Assembly (NCBI RefSeq): GCF_019795105.1
Contig: NZ_JAIMFO010000004.1
Coordinates: forward strand, 539,236-603,235
Reading direction: 5' to 3'
DNA: 64,000 bases
Origin: Collinsella ureilytica
GTDB lineage: Bacteria; Actinomycetota; Coriobacteriia; Coriobacteriales; Coriobacteriaceae
Part shown: positions 26,352 through 36,339 of the stretch, piece by piece
Numbering within the stretch: the first letter of the stretch is position 1
Layout: each line of letters begins with the position of its first letter
Made by a program: the position numbers and the translations under genes
The notes under the pieces: generated by a model
What the model was told of the DNA's origin: nothing
The model's database searches: none
Seen by the model: the letters and a program-made list of their open reading frames with translations, nothing else

Positions 26352-28805
26352 TTACGAGCGGATCTCTCCGCCAACAGCCTTGAGCACCTTACCAACCAAG
26401 CGCTCATGAGCCCGTTCAACCTCCTCGCTGGTCAGCGTATGGTCAGCTGCGCGATAGGTTAGCGAGAAGGCCATAGACTTCTTACCCTCACCCACGCGCT
26501 TGGGATCGCGGTATACGTCAAAAAGCCTCACATCCTCTAAGAGCTTTCCGCCAGCACTTTGAATGCGCTGAGCCAAATCGAGATAGGTCACCGACTCATC
26601 AACCACAATTGCCAGATCCATCTCAACGCTTGGATAGCTTGCCAGTACCTGGTAGCGCCCATGTCCCTGAGCAAGCTTTATGAGCTGTTCCAAATCAAGC
26701 TCAAAGCCAGCAACCGGTTCATCAATATCAAAGGCTTCAAGGGCTGCAGGATGAATCTCTCCTACCCAACCCAGCGAGACGCCGCCAGAGAGAACCTCAG
26801 CGGCACGGCCAGGCTGCAAGTGCTCAAGCTCGCCCTCACCCGGCTCGCGGAAGCGTAGACGCGGAATTCTCAGCTGCGCCAAGAGTTCTTCGACCACGCC
26901 CTTTGCATCAAAGAAACGCAGCGGTTCATGGCGCTGATTCCAACTATCCTTTGCTGCCGCACCCGAGAGCACACCAGCTACCGAACGAAGCTCACGCGGC
27001 AAGCTCTTACCACTGCGCCCCCGGAACAAGGTTCCTAGTTCATAAAGCAAAACTCCCACCGCACCATGGTCGCGATTATAGGCAACCGACTGCAAGAGCC
27101 CAGGCAAAAGAGAACGGCGAAGCTCAGTTTGCTCAGCTACGAGCGGGTTCATGAGCACGACCGGCTTTCCGCGTCCAACCTCGGTCATGCGTGCGCGCTT
27201 TAAATCATCAGGGGCTGCGAAACTAAAGCTCGTCGCCTCATTCAGACCACAGGCTCTAAGAATTGATCCCACGCGGCGCAACAGATGCTGCTCCTCGGTT
27301 AGGCCGCCAATATGGTTTCTTGCAGCAGGCAAAGTCGGCTCAACCCGATCCATGCCCCAGATACGCAAGACTTCCTCAATCAAATCAATTTCGCGCACTA
27401 GATCTGGTCGGAAGGAAGGTGGCAGCACCGTATAGCCATCAGAAGTCTCATTGAGCATGCAGCCAAGGCGGCTCAAGATACCTTCAATTGCTGCAGCATC
27501 AATCTCTGCACCCACAATCGCGGCGACGCGAGTGAGGCGCAGGTGAATGGGGTGAATCTCGCGGGGAGAAGGATAGATCTCAACCGCACCTTCTGCCACC
27601 TCGCCACCAGCAATCTCTTGAATGAGGGCGCAGGCAATATCGGCGGCTTGTCTACAGCCCGTCTCATCAACCTGGCGCTCAAAACGAATACTCGCATCAG
27701 AAATTAACGACAGGTCACGACTGGTACGGCTCGTAAGGCCAGCGTCAAAGCAGGCGCTTTCGATGAGCACGTCAACAGTTTGATCAGAGATCTCTGAATC
27801 TGCACCGCCCATAACGCCAGCTAAGGCCTTGGGGTGTACACCATCGGTAATGAGAGCCATCCCAAACGAAAGCTCGCGGTCAACGCCGTCGAGCGTTTGT
27901 ATATGCTCACCTGCGTGAGCTGGGCGTACCACAACCAAGCGGTGCCCATCGCGCTCGGCAAAGCTGTTGAGATCAAAGGAGTGCAAGGGCTGGCCTGTGA
28001 GCATCATGACGTAGTTGGTAATATCCACAATGCTGTTATGAGGGCGCATACCTAAGGCGGTCAGGCGGCGAAGCAACCACTCAGGCGAAGAGCCAACCGT
28101 AATGCCTCGCACCACACGCGCAACATAGCGACGGCACAGACGCTCATCCTCAATCTCAACCGCGAGCTGGCTTGCCACCGGATCCCCAACAGCCTCAGTC
28201 AGCTCCGGAAGATCAACCGTAATATCGCGGTCAAGCACGGCTCCTACCTCGCGCGCCATGCCAATCATAGATAAGCAGTCCGGTCGATTGGGTGTAATCT
28301 CACATGTAAGTACGGTATCTGACATGCCACGATACTCAGCAAAGGGCATGCCTACCGGGGCATCACTCGGCAAGATCATGATGCCCGCCTGATCAGACCC
28401 AATCCCTAGCTCACGAGCAGAACAATTCATGCCGCATGAGAGCTGACCACGAAGCTTACTCTTCTTAATCTTCACGCCGCCGGGAAGCTCAGCTCCTACG
28501 AGCGCCACCACAATATGGTCGTTCGCCTCAAAGTTTTGCGCTCCGCAAACGATTTGTAAGGGCTCAGGATTTCCATCCTCTCCCAGATTCCACCTGCCCA
28601 CATCAACTCGGGTGAGCCACATGTGATCAGAATCGGGATGAGGCTCTTTTGAGAGGATCTGGCCGGTAACGACCCGATCCAGACGCTCTCCCACAACCTC
28701 AATAGCTTCAACCTCAGTACCGGTGCGTATCAACTCAGCTGCAAGATCTCGCGGATCTGCAGGAACATCAACCATGGATTTCAGCCAATCATATGAAACC
28801 CGCAT
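26352..28805 (-). CDS. pheT: Phenylalanyl-tRNA synthetase beta subunit
   Basis: An 817-residue beta chain. Domains in order: B1 core, an EMAP-like tRNA-binding domain (about 40-160, with VCGAQNFEANDHIVVALVGAELPGGVKIKKSKLRG), B3/B4 editing domain, B5 domain, a catalytic-like core, and the C-terminal FDX-ACB anticodon-binding domain (SYPSVEMDLAIVVDESVTYLDLAQRI). It pairs with PheS as an alpha2-beta2 enzyme. GAGGTATGAC precedes the ATG. It lies 30 bases after pheS. Confidence 0.97.
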   Translation of the reverse strand: MRVSYDWLKSMVDVPADPRDLAAELIRTGTEVEAIEVVGERLDRVVTGQILSKEPHPDSDHMWLTRVDVGRWNLGEDGNPEPLQIVCGAQNFEANDHIVVALVGAELPGGVKIKKSKLRGQLSCGMNCSARELGIGSDQAGIMILPSDAPVGMPFAEYRGMSDTVLTCEITPNRPDCLSMIGMAREVGAVLDRDITVDLPELTEAVGDPVASQLAVEIEDERLCRRYVARVVRGITVGSSPEWLLRRLTALGMRPHNSIVDITNYVMMLTGQPLHSFDLNSFAERDGHRLVVVRPAHAGEHIQTLDGVDRELSFGMALITDGVHPKALAGVMGGADSEISDQTVDVLIESACFDAGLTSRTSRDLSLISDASIRFERQVDETGCRQAADIACALIQEIAGGEVAEGAVEIYPSPREIHPIHLRLTRVAAIVGAEIDAAAIEGILSRLGCMLNETSDGYTVLPPSFRPDLVREIDLIEEVLRIWGMDRVEPTLPAARNHIGGLTEEQHLLRRVGSILRACGLNEATSFSFAAPDDLKRARMTEVGRGKPVVLMNPLVAEQTELRRSLLPGLLQSVAYNRDHGAVGVLLYELGTLFRGRSGKSLPRELRSVAGVLSGAAAKDSWNQRHEPLRFFDAKGVVEELLAQLRIPRLRFREPGEGELEHLQPGRAAEVLSGGVSLGWVGEIHPAALEAFDIDEPVAGFELDLEQLIKLAQGHGRYQVLASYPSVEMDLAIVVDESVTYLDLAQRIQSAGGKLLEDVRLFDVYRDPKRVGEGKKSMAFSLTYRAADHTLTSEEVERAHERLVGKVLKAVGGEIRS

Positions 28806-28835
28806 GTCATACCTCTTTCAGTGGGATCTCTCGGC

Positions 28836-29912
28836 TTAGAACTGGGAGAGCAGGCGCATGTCTCCGGTCATCAGTGCGCGCAAGTCGGGCAGGTCGTAAC
28901 GAAGTGCAGCGATACGCTCAACACCAGCGCCAAAGGCAAAGCCGGTATATTCTTCAGAGTCGATACCGCAATTCTCAAGCACGTTGGGGTCAACCATCCC
29001 CGAGCCTAAGATCTCAATCCATCCTGAATGCTTGCAAAAGGCGCAACCTTCGCCCCCACATACGCCACAAGAGACATCAATCTCACAGGAAGGCTCAGTG
29101 AAGGGAAAGAAGTGTGGGCGATATCGGGTTCGGCGATCCTTGCCAAACATAGAACGCACGAAGTGATCCAAGGTACCTTTGAGATCCGCAAAGGTGATCC
29201 CACGATCAACAACAAGTCCTTCTACCTGGTTAAACTGAGGCAAGTGACTTGCATCTGCCGTATCAGGGCGATAGACCCTGCCTGGAGCAATCATATAAAT
29301 CGGAGGACGGCGGCTTTCCATGGTGTGGATCTGCACACCAGAGGTCTGCGTGCGAAGCAAAATATCAGACTCGCCCTGGGCATGAGCCTCTGGATGAGCC
29401 ACCGAGCCCGGTGCCTCATCTACCACATAAAACGTGTCGCGAGCTGAGCGGCTAGGGTGATCCATGGGCGCATTCAAAGCGGTGAAATTGTAGTAGCTCG
29501 TCTCAACCTGAGGACCAGATTCGACCGTGTAGCCAATGCCACAAAAGACGTCTTCAATCTCTTCGATAATCTGGTTGATGAGATGCTGGTGACCCAAGTG
29601 CGGCCGAATGCCAGGCAGGGTTATATCAAGAGCCTCAGCACGCAAGCGCTGGCTTTGCGCCTCGCGAGCCATTTGACCAAAATGCTCGGATAATAAGGCC
29701 TCCACAGCTGAGCGCACTTCATTGGCACGCTTACCAACCTGCGGTCGCTCCTCTGGAGCCAGGCTTCCCATCATCCGCATGAGTGCCGTGAGCCGACCTT
29801 TGCGCCCCAACAGCGCCACACGCACCGCTTCGAGCCTTTCTTGCGTATCAGCCGCAGCTATGAGCTCACGCGCCTCTTGAGCCAATGCATCAAGATCTTC
29901 TAGCAGACTCAT
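28836..29912 (-). CDS. pheS: Phenylalanyl-tRNA synthetase alpha subunit
   Basis: A 358-residue class II synthetase alpha chain. An N-terminal coiled coil (LLEDLDALAQEARELI) is followed by the catalytic domain with motif 2 (GRVYRPDTADASHLPQFNQVEG), a cysteine cluster (CGVCGGEGCAFCKHSGW) usual in this subgroup, and motif 3 (GFAFGAGVERIAALRY). ATG 29912 is preferred because GGGAG lies four bases upstream and the length then matches the family. A T-box leader lies directly upstream. Confidence 0.97.
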   Translation of the reverse strand: MSLLEDLDALAQEARELIAAADTQERLEAVRVALLGRKGRLTALMRMMGSLAPEERPQVGKRANEVRSAVEALLSEHFGQMAREAQSQRLRAEALDITLPGIRPHLGHQHLINQIIEEIEDVFCGIGYTVESGPQVETSYYNFTALNAPMDHPSRSARDTFYVVDEAPGSVAHPEAHAQGESDILLRTQTSGVQIHTMESRRPPIYMIAPGRVYRPDTADASHLPQFNQVEGLVVDRGITFADLKGTLDHFVRSMFGKDRRTRYRPHFFPFTEPSCEIDVSCGVCGGEGCAFCKHSGWIEILGSGMVDPNVLENCGIDSEEYTGFAFGAGVERIAALRYDLPDLRALMTGDMRLLSQF

Positions 29913-29925
29913 ACTCTCCCTTTCC

Positions 29926-30215
29926 ATGAAAAACCGCCCCCGCACCTCCCCCAGTGGGTTTGGTGCGAGGGCGGCTGTATCCGCGGTACCACCTCGCTTG
30001 GCCACCGGATGTCTCCCGGCAGACCCGCTTTTACCCGATCTCGTTCAGGCAGACGGCTCTCCTACTGCAGCAGTTCACACCACCGGTTCAGATCACAGCT
30101 CAGAAGTGAACGTGGCTCCCCTCATAACGGTGGGCTTCCAGCCTCAGACCCTACCTCTCTGTGTTATGAGCGTGCGGCAACCAACCTCTCCGTCAACGCA
30201 GTATATGAAAGCATA
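29926..30215 (-). promoter_or_regulatory. T-box riboswitch of pheST
   Basis: The minus strand carries the T-box core GAGGTGGTACCGCGG at about 29980-29995, then a terminator with arms CCGCCCTCGCACC and GGTGCGGGGGCGG followed by five T, ending just before the pheS ribosome site. Upstream is about 200 bases of leader able to form Stem I and later stems. A GTTCACTTC segment near 30105 contains UUC triplets, but the specifier codon was not assigned firmly. T-boxes sense uncharged tRNA, here expected to be tRNA-Phe. Confidence 0.92.
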
Positions 30216-30241
30216 GCACATCAGGCGCGCCGCTCTCTTGG

Positions 30242-31351
30242 CTACTTCTTAAGCGAGAAGGTATGTGCCGTATCGTATTGCATGCCGCAGACTACCGTTG
30301 CCGTCAGCTGATCGAGGTTATAGACAACCGACCACTGCGTCATATGCGGCTCACCCTTCTTATTCAGACGCTCATTTTGAGCAGAGGCTTGCAGGGCATC
30401 CATGGCCTCATGCTCAGTCATAACACCATCGGTAGCGTTCAGGCGACTCATGAGAATATCGTAGCGGTCATACCCACCGCCAAAATCAAAGTTCCCTGGT
30501 GAGAGCAAGAAGTTTGTTGCTGCCAGATATGACTTGTTGCCCTGATCAATAACGTTCATATCATTGCCCAGATACTCAACAACCACGCTTTTGCCTGAAG
30601 CGTCAGCGATCTGGAAGTGATAGCTGCGCTTGGCGCTCGCATGCATATCGTATTTGCCAAGCATCTCTACCGCCTCATCCACCGTTGCACACTTGTCGAG
30701 CATCATGCGGATTGCAGTTGTAGTTGTAATATCGGGCTTATCTGTTTGCTGATGCGTCGGGTCGGTATCAATGAGCAAGACGCCAACGGCAAGACCTTTC
30801 TCATTCATACCATCAAGGGGAGCATATGGGGCAGCAAGCGCAGTCACGGCTTTGAGCGGATTATCGGGAAGCTTGTTTTTTCCATAGCCCAAAAAGGCTA
30901 GGTTCACCATAGAGATTGACTCATACCCATGTTCTGGCTTCGTGCGCACCAGCATTGCTGGGGAGAATGTCAGGTCAAAATTTCTACCGAAGAGCGCATC
31001 TCCTGTCGGTGATGTTGCATTGAAGGTGGCGCAGGCAAGATCGGGCAAATCCAGCTTGATCGGAACTCCCCTCATCAGTCGTGTAACTACAAAATTGATG
31101 AGCTCTGTATCGCTTGATGCGCCCTTTTGTAAGAAGTCATCAAAACCATAGTCTCCGTCATAGGTCATCGTATAGAGCGGATGGGAATCAACCTCAGTAA
31201 TTGAAACCACGGTTTTGATCTCGTGCCTCAATACCGCAGCAATACCGATGAGGCCAATGACCAGCAGAGCGAGCGCCACTAAAATGACGCGCTTGCATAT
31301 GCGTGCGAATGAGCTCTGCTTATTTGCTTTGGTATTCAACGTAGCCCTCAT
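30242..31351 (-). CDS. Membrane-anchored Ntn-hydrolase (linear amide hydrolase / C45-like)
   Basis: A 369-residue protein with an N-terminal membrane helix (VILVALALLVIGLIGIAAVL) and an Ntn-hydrolase domain. The likely nucleophile Cys is in LACATFNATSPTGDALFGRNFD, which also carries the Arg and Asp of the family active site (RNFD). Other typical segments are PLDGMNEKGLAVGVLL and YHFQIADASGKSVVVEYLG. Relatives include choloylglycine hydrolase, penicillin V acylase and acyl-CoA:6-APA acyltransferase; the substrate here is unknown. The nucleophile is internal, so processing would be needed to expose it. AGAGG precedes two adjacent ATGs; the second is better spaced. Confidence 0.8.
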   Translation of the reverse strand: MRATLNTKANKQSSFARICKRVILVALALLVIGLIGIAAVLRHEIKTVVSITEVDSHPLYTMTYDGDYGFDDFLQKGASSDTELINFVVTRLMRGVPIKLDLPDLACATFNATSPTGDALFGRNFDLTFSPAMLVRTKPEHGYESISMVNLAFLGYGKNKLPDNPLKAVTALAAPYAPLDGMNEKGLAVGVLLIDTDPTHQQTDKPDITTTTAIRMMLDKCATVDEAVEMLGKYDMHASAKRSYHFQIADASGKSVVVEYLGNDMNVIDQGNKSYLAATNFLLSPGNFDFGGGYDRYDILMSRLNATDGVMTEHEAMDALQASAQNERLNKKGEPHMTQWSVVYNLDQLTATVVCGMQYDTAHTFSLKK

Positions 31352-31493
31352 CATTACCTCTTGTCCTCGTATTGGTTCTGAGTTCGTGTGTTGCCAGATA
31401 TTTCTTGATCAAGAGCACCCGGTCTTGTGTGCTCGTTCATACCGAATTCCACCCCTACTCCAATGTGGGTAGAAGCACTAAATTTCGATGCAG

Positions 31494-31522
31494 ATTATCA
31501 TACTTTGTCGCTTGTTTAACAA
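31494..31522 (-). promoter_or_regulatory. Promoter of the Ntn-hydrolase gene
   Basis: TTGTTA, 17 bases, GATAAT on the minus strand, about 145 bases before the start, in the 285-base divergent spacer. No equally good promoter was found for the divergent M32 gene. Confidence 0.55.
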
Positions 31523-31639
31523 AAAGAAATAATAACTACGTTAGCTCTGCATGAGAGAACGATTGCTTCCTACATACGGGTCGCCGTGGTTCAATATACA
31601 GACAGCGCACGCGACACCGATACTTTTTGAGGAGCACCC

Positions 31640-33181
31640 ATGTCTGACCATCAATCAAGCTCATCACTCAACTCTGAACTCTCGAACGTCGCAAGCGAGC
31701 TTCGCCGTCTTGAGCGCGAGCTCTGGAGCCAGGAATATCTCATGAAGCTTGCAGACTTTGACGGATCAACAGCTGCGCCAGAGCAAGGAGCGGCAGCTCG
31801 AGGAGAAGCCTTGGGCTATCTAGCCGAGCAACACCACCAGCTGCTCACCAGCGGGGCTTCGTGCTCGATCGTTCGGCGCTCACGTGCCGCCCTTGATGCG
31901 GGTGAGCTCAGCGATCAGTTTGCCGATGAAATTCGCGTGCTCGAGCGCGACCAGAAAGAAGCGCTCGCCATCCCTACCGATGAAGCCGTTGCCTGGACAA
32001 AGCTCATCTGTGAGGCTGACGCTGTGTGGCACAAAGCAAAGCCCACCGGCGACTGGGAGAGCTTTGCTCCATATCTGGATCGCATCATCTCAGCACTCAA
32101 GCGGCAGGCAGCGTATCTTGATCCCACACGCGACCCTTACGACGTGTGGCTTGACCAATTTGAACGCGGACTAACTGCTGCTGACTTTGACGCATTTTGC
32201 ACCACGGTTCGCAAGACCGTGGTGCCACTCGTAGCAGCAATTACTAAGAAGGGACAACCCAGCTGCCCGTATTTGAATGCTCACGTACCTGAGGCAGCTC
32301 AGCGCGCTCTTTCATATGACTTGATGAAACTAGTGGGGCTCGATCACTCAAGTGCCAGCCTTGCCTTTACCGAGCATCCGTTCTCAGAGGGTTTTGCTCA
32401 AGGAGACGCCCGCGTTGCTACCCATATTTACGAGAACAACCTCATGTCTAACACCTATTCGGTGATCCATGAGAGCGGGCATGCCATTTATGAGCTGAAT
32501 GTTGATCCGGCCTATGCCTATACCTGCCTTGAAGGCGGTACGTCGATGGGTATGCATGAGAGTCAAAGCCGTCTGTTTGAGAATACCTTAGGCAGATCTC
32601 GCGCCTTTATGGAGCCGCTGCTTCGTCTTTTGCGCATCCATGCGCCAGAGGTCTATGGCAGCGTCTCTGAAGACGAGCTGTATCACGCTGTGAATATTGC
32701 AACGCCTTCACTCATTCGCACTGAGGCAGATGAGCTCACCTATCCGCTGCACATCATGATCCGATATGAGATTGAGCGAGCTCTCTTTGCCGGAGAACTC
32801 AAGGCAGAAACCGTGCCCGCGCGCTGGGCAGAGCTTACCCAGAGCTACCTTGGTCTTGCTGTCCCAAGCAATACCGAGGGCGCTTTGCAAGACATTCACT
32901 GGAGCGGTGGCTCTTTTGGATACTTTCCCACCTATGCACTGGGCAGTGCCTACGATGCCCAGTTTGTAGATGCCATGGAAGCTTCTGGCATTGATCTTGA
33001 TGCGGCCTGTGCCTCGGGAAACCTTGAGCCCATTCGCAGTTGGCTGAAAGAGAAGATCTGGCGCTGGGGTCGAGCAAAAGATGCTCCCGAGCTGATCTAC
33101 CAAGCTTGCGGGAGCACCTTTGATCCACGTGTCTTTTGCCGCTATCTCGAGGACAAGTTCTCAGATCTCTACCAGCTTTAG
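31640..33181 (+). CDS. M32 metallocarboxypeptidase (Taq carboxypeptidase type)
   Basis: A 513-residue zinc carboxypeptidase, close to the family length of about 500. The zinc motif HESGH is at 277-281 (VIHESGHAIYEL), followed downstream by MGMHESQSRLFEN with the third ligand Glu and IRTEADELTYPLHIMIRYEIE. It removes C-terminal residues from peptides in the cytoplasm; no signal peptide is present. GAGGAG lies five bases before the ATG. Its stop codon overlaps that of the opposing M16C protease. Confidence 0.95.
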   Translation: MSDHQSSSSLNSELSNVASELRRLERELWSQEYLMKLADFDGSTAAPEQGAAARGEALGYLAEQHHQLLTSGASCSIVRRSRAALDAGELSDQFADEIRVLERDQKEALAIPTDEAVAWTKLICEADAVWHKAKPTGDWESFAPYLDRIISALKRQAAYLDPTRDPYDVWLDQFERGLTAADFDAFCTTVRKTVVPLVAAITKKGQPSCPYLNAHVPEAAQRALSYDLMKLVGLDHSSASLAFTEHPFSEGFAQGDARVATHIYENNLMSNTYSVIHESGHAIYELNVDPAYAYTCLEGGTSMGMHESQSRLFENTLGRSRAFMEPLLRLLRIHAPEVYGSVSEDELYHAVNIATPSLIRTEADELTYPLHIMIRYEIERALFAGELKAETVPARWAELTQSYLGLAVPSNTEGALQDIHWSGGSFGYFPTYALGSAYDAQFVDAMEASGIDLDAACASGNLEPIRSWLKEKIWRWGRAKDAPELIYQACGSTFDPRVFCRYLEDKFSDLYQL

Positions 33182-36100
33182 CCAAAGAGATCGACGGGCA
33201 CCAAATCCAAGTTGCTCGCCTCGATAATCTCCTTGCCGCCAAAGACACACAGAGGAGCCGCTGCAAGCGCGCGATCAAGATCTCCTGCAAGCTCTCGCAC
33301 ACGCTCAGGTGTTGTTGCAAGCACCTGATCTCGAACCTCAGCTCGCCAGCTTGCGCTTCTGCGCTCTAAGAACTCAATATCCTGCCGCGCTGCCAGCCCA
33401 TAAGGCTTGACCGGCGCATCAAGGGCGGCCACACAGCTGACGATGAGGCCTTCAAACTCCTCTGGAGCTGGCTCAAAGCTAGAAAGCCATGTGGCAGCCC
33501 TATCAATCCGCTCCTGAGAAGGATCAATGGCAGGATCGCGGTAGGTATAGCAGGCAATCCGGCGGTCAACTGAAGTTTTAAATCCGCAGCCATAGGCTCC
33601 GCCCTTAACACGGATCTCATTCCACAGATAGTCAAAGGTCAAAGCCTGAGATGCAACCTGCCAGGTGCCATCGGTAGCAATGTGTAAGGCGCGCGGATCA
33701 GTTGCCCGTGCTGCAAAGCACACATCGCTCGGAATAATAAAGGCTTCATGGCGAGGCTCAGGCAAAGGCACCATGAGCTCTTTGGCTGCAGCCGTGCGCG
33801 GAGCCAAGCCAAGGTTTCCTGCCACACGCCAAAAACGCTGATAGTCCTCATCGGAGCCGGTAAAGCTCATCACCAGATCCGTTGAGGTAAAGATGCGCTG
33901 CTGCAGATCCACGAGTCGCTCAATAAGCTCGGCTTTACGCTCATCAAAATGCTCGATGAGCTCGCGTAAGAAGCGATAAAAGCCCACGCCTTCCATCTGG
34001 TCTGTTGCCACGGCCGCCGGAGAAACGTAGCTCATAGCACGCAAGAGCGCCGCTTGATGCCCAGCATTTATAAAGGACTGTTCCATTGAGATCTTCATTT
34101 GAGTCAGCACATCGCGAATGCGCCCCTCATCAGAAAAAACCGTGCGCGCCCAGACCTCATGCGGAATCTCCGCTAACGCCTCAAGCTTTTCTGAAAGAGC
34201 GCCTGCGGAGACCTGCAGAATCGGACGAGCTAAACGCCAATCACCCTGGCGCAAGACGGTGGTACTAAAAGAGAGAAAACCGAGCTCAGAGGTGATGAGG
34301 GTATCAAGATCTGCGGCACTCCGCTCAGCGGTACCGAGTTGCTTCATGAGGCGTGCGAGTACGACCGCATAGGCAAGCTCAGTAAAGCTGAGATGCGACA
34401 GATCAAAATAAGCCTTCATATATGCCAAGCGATGCGTAGGGATATCGTGCATCAAGCAAGGCAGTGGACTTGTTTCATCATACGTTACGGGTGGCTCAGC
34501 AGGAGCTGCTCCAATATCCGAGACATGCAAGCGCGGAAGCGTTGCGCGAGCCTCTGGGCTATCTTCTGTCTCCTGAATGCGGCGCAGCTCTTCTACGCGC
34601 GCGGCGAGCGCAGCGAGATCTTCACCATCAAGTGCCGACTTGCGCTCTGAAAGCTCATGAGCGATTGAGGCTGCGCTGCCCGCATCTTCGGTAGGCACAA
34701 GCTCAACTAAGGCAAAATGCTTACTCTCGCACACCAGCTCCTTGAGTAGATTCTCAAAGTAGCTCGTTTCAAGCTCTTGCCGAAGTTCTGCAAAGATCGG
34801 ACCGTACTGTAAGGCGCTCGTAGCCGCTGCGTCATCATAGAGCCAGGTATTGAGAGCCTCACAGGCAACAACCACACCGTCAGCCATGCCAAAGTCGCGC
34901 TGGCGAAGATCAAACTCACTGCTTGAAAGCACAGCCTCCAAGCGGTCACGCGGAATGCCCTCCTGTACCAACCGAGCGCACTCCTGCTCTACTACACGCC
35001 TCAAATCGTGAGCAACATCTGAGTCCGCATTCATGAGAATAATGCTGGCAACTGGCTGCAAATAGGCCGTCTGTACACCACTCACCACATTGCCGCCTAA
35101 GCCAGCCGCAAGAATTGCCTTTTTAACCGGAGCTTCGTTTGATCCAAACAAGGCATCAAACATCACACCAGCACCAATAACGCGCTTACGATCAAGAGCT
35201 CCTGAGCCGCCCAACACGTACGAGAGGCCAACCATGGCATTCTCAGGCGCAGTCTGCATCTCTTGGCGGTTATACTCACAGATAACCGGCGCTTGCTGCT
35301 CTAAAAGATTGGGGCCTGCGTGCTCTGCAGTCCCTGGTAGCGAGGCTACAGGCGCTGCCAGGCGACGCGCTTCGGCATCTCGCTCACGCGCACGATCGCA
35401 AAGATAGTGCTCATCTAAAAACTTCAAAGCGCGCTCTACATTCAGATCGCCATACAAGGTGATATAGCTATTTGAAAGCGCATAGTGGCGTCTGTGCGTA
35501 TCGAGAAATTGCTCATAGGTGAGCTCAGGAATATGCAACGGATCCCCGCCACTTTCATGAGCATACGCGGTATCGGGAAAGAGCGCAGCCATAACCGCTC
35601 CATCAAGCACGCTCATAGGATCTGAGAGTGCGCCTTTCATCTCGTTATATACCACGCCGTTATACCGAAGCACGGAGCCCTCATCGCTCACACTGCCACC
35701 CTCGGGCGCATCAACCTCAAGATGCCAGCCCTCCTGCTCAAAAATAGCCGGCTTGCTATAGATAGCAGGGTTTAGGACGGCGTCCATATAGACATCCATC
35801 AGATTCAGTAAATCCTGCTCGTTCGTACTTGCCACCGGATACACCGTCTTATCCGGATACGTCATGGCATTGAGAAACGTTTGCATTGAGCTTTTAATGA
35901 GATCCACAAAGGGCTCTTTGACCGGAAACTTTGCTGATCCGCAAAGCACTGAGTGCTCAAGAATATGAAAGACTCCCGTGCTATCTGAGGGCGGAGTCTT
36001 AAAGGCAATGGCAAAGGCCTTATTCTCATCGTCGCAGGCGAGATAGAGCAGGCGAGCACCCGATGCTTTATGGCGCAGCACATAGGCATCGGCGTCAAAC

Positions 36101-36225
36101 TCGGGCACCTCCTCTGAGCGCTCAATCATAAAGCCCGCGATAGGCTCATTGTTGTGCATATTCTTCTGAAGTATTTTGGCTGCTCGCTCACGGGCCTCAA
36201 CAGCCGAATCTATAGCAGTAGACAT
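33178..36225 (-). CDS. M16C metalloprotease (presequence-protease/insulinase-like)
   Basis: A 1015-residue pitrilysin-superfamily peptidase of the PreP type. The inverted zinc motif HILEH (His87-His91, within FHILEHSVLCGS) is intact, followed by KEPFVDLIKSSMQTFLNAMTYPDKTVYPVAS, which is typical of M16C. The C-terminal half has the RVKGGAYGCGF-like segment. It degrades peptides in the cytoplasm. ATG 36225 is chosen for AAGGAG five bases upstream; the frame extends 20 codons further without a site. With the convergent M32 gene it suggests a peptide-degrading neighbourhood suited to amino-acid use. Confidence 0.94.
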   Translation of the reverse strand: MSTAIDSAVEARERAAKILQKNMHNNEPIAGFMIERSEEVPEFDADAYVLRHKASGARLLYLACDDENKAFAIAFKTPPSDSTGVFHILEHSVLCGSAKFPVKEPFVDLIKSSMQTFLNAMTYPDKTVYPVASTNEQDLLNLMDVYMDAVLNPAIYSKPAIFEQEGWHLEVDAPEGGSVSDEGSVLRYNGVVYNEMKGALSDPMSVLDGAVMAALFPDTAYAHESGGDPLHIPELTYEQFLDTHRRHYALSNSYITLYGDLNVERALKFLDEHYLCDRARERDAEARRLAAPVASLPGTAEHAGPNLLEQQAPVICEYNRQEMQTAPENAMVGLSYVLGGSGALDRKRVIGAGVMFDALFGSNEAPVKKAILAAGLGGNVVSGVQTAYLQPVASIILMNADSDVAHDLRRVVEQECARLVQEGIPRDRLEAVLSSSEFDLRQRDFGMADGVVVACEALNTWLYDDAAATSALQYGPIFAELRQELETSYFENLLKELVCESKHFALVELVPTEDAGSAASIAHELSERKSALDGEDLAALAARVEELRRIQETEDSPEARATLPRLHVSDIGAAPAEPPVTYDETSPLPCLMHDIPTHRLAYMKAYFDLSHLSFTELAYAVVLARLMKQLGTAERSAADLDTLITSELGFLSFSTTVLRQGDWRLARPILQVSAGALSEKLEALAEIPHEVWARTVFSDEGRIRDVLTQMKISMEQSFINAGHQAALLRAMSYVSPAAVATDQMEGVGFYRFLRELIEHFDERKAELIERLVDLQQRIFTSTDLVMSFTGSDEDYQRFWRVAGNLGLAPRTAAAKELMVPLPEPRHEAFIIPSDVCFAARATDPRALHIATDGTWQVASQALTFDYLWNEIRVKGGAYGCGFKTSVDRRIACYTYRDPAIDPSQERIDRAATWLSSFEPAPEEFEGLIVSCVAALDAPVKPYGLAARQDIEFLERRSASWRAEVRDQVLATTPERVRELAGDLDRALAAAPLCVFGGKEIIEASNLDLVPVDLFG

Positions 36226-36339
36226 GGACACTCCTTCATAACGACCGCTTGGCGGATCTGTGTTCATGAGATCAAGGATACCCAAAACGCACCTATGCGG
36301 TAAGGTTGCACTGGCGAGTTATACGAGAAGGGAGCGGGT

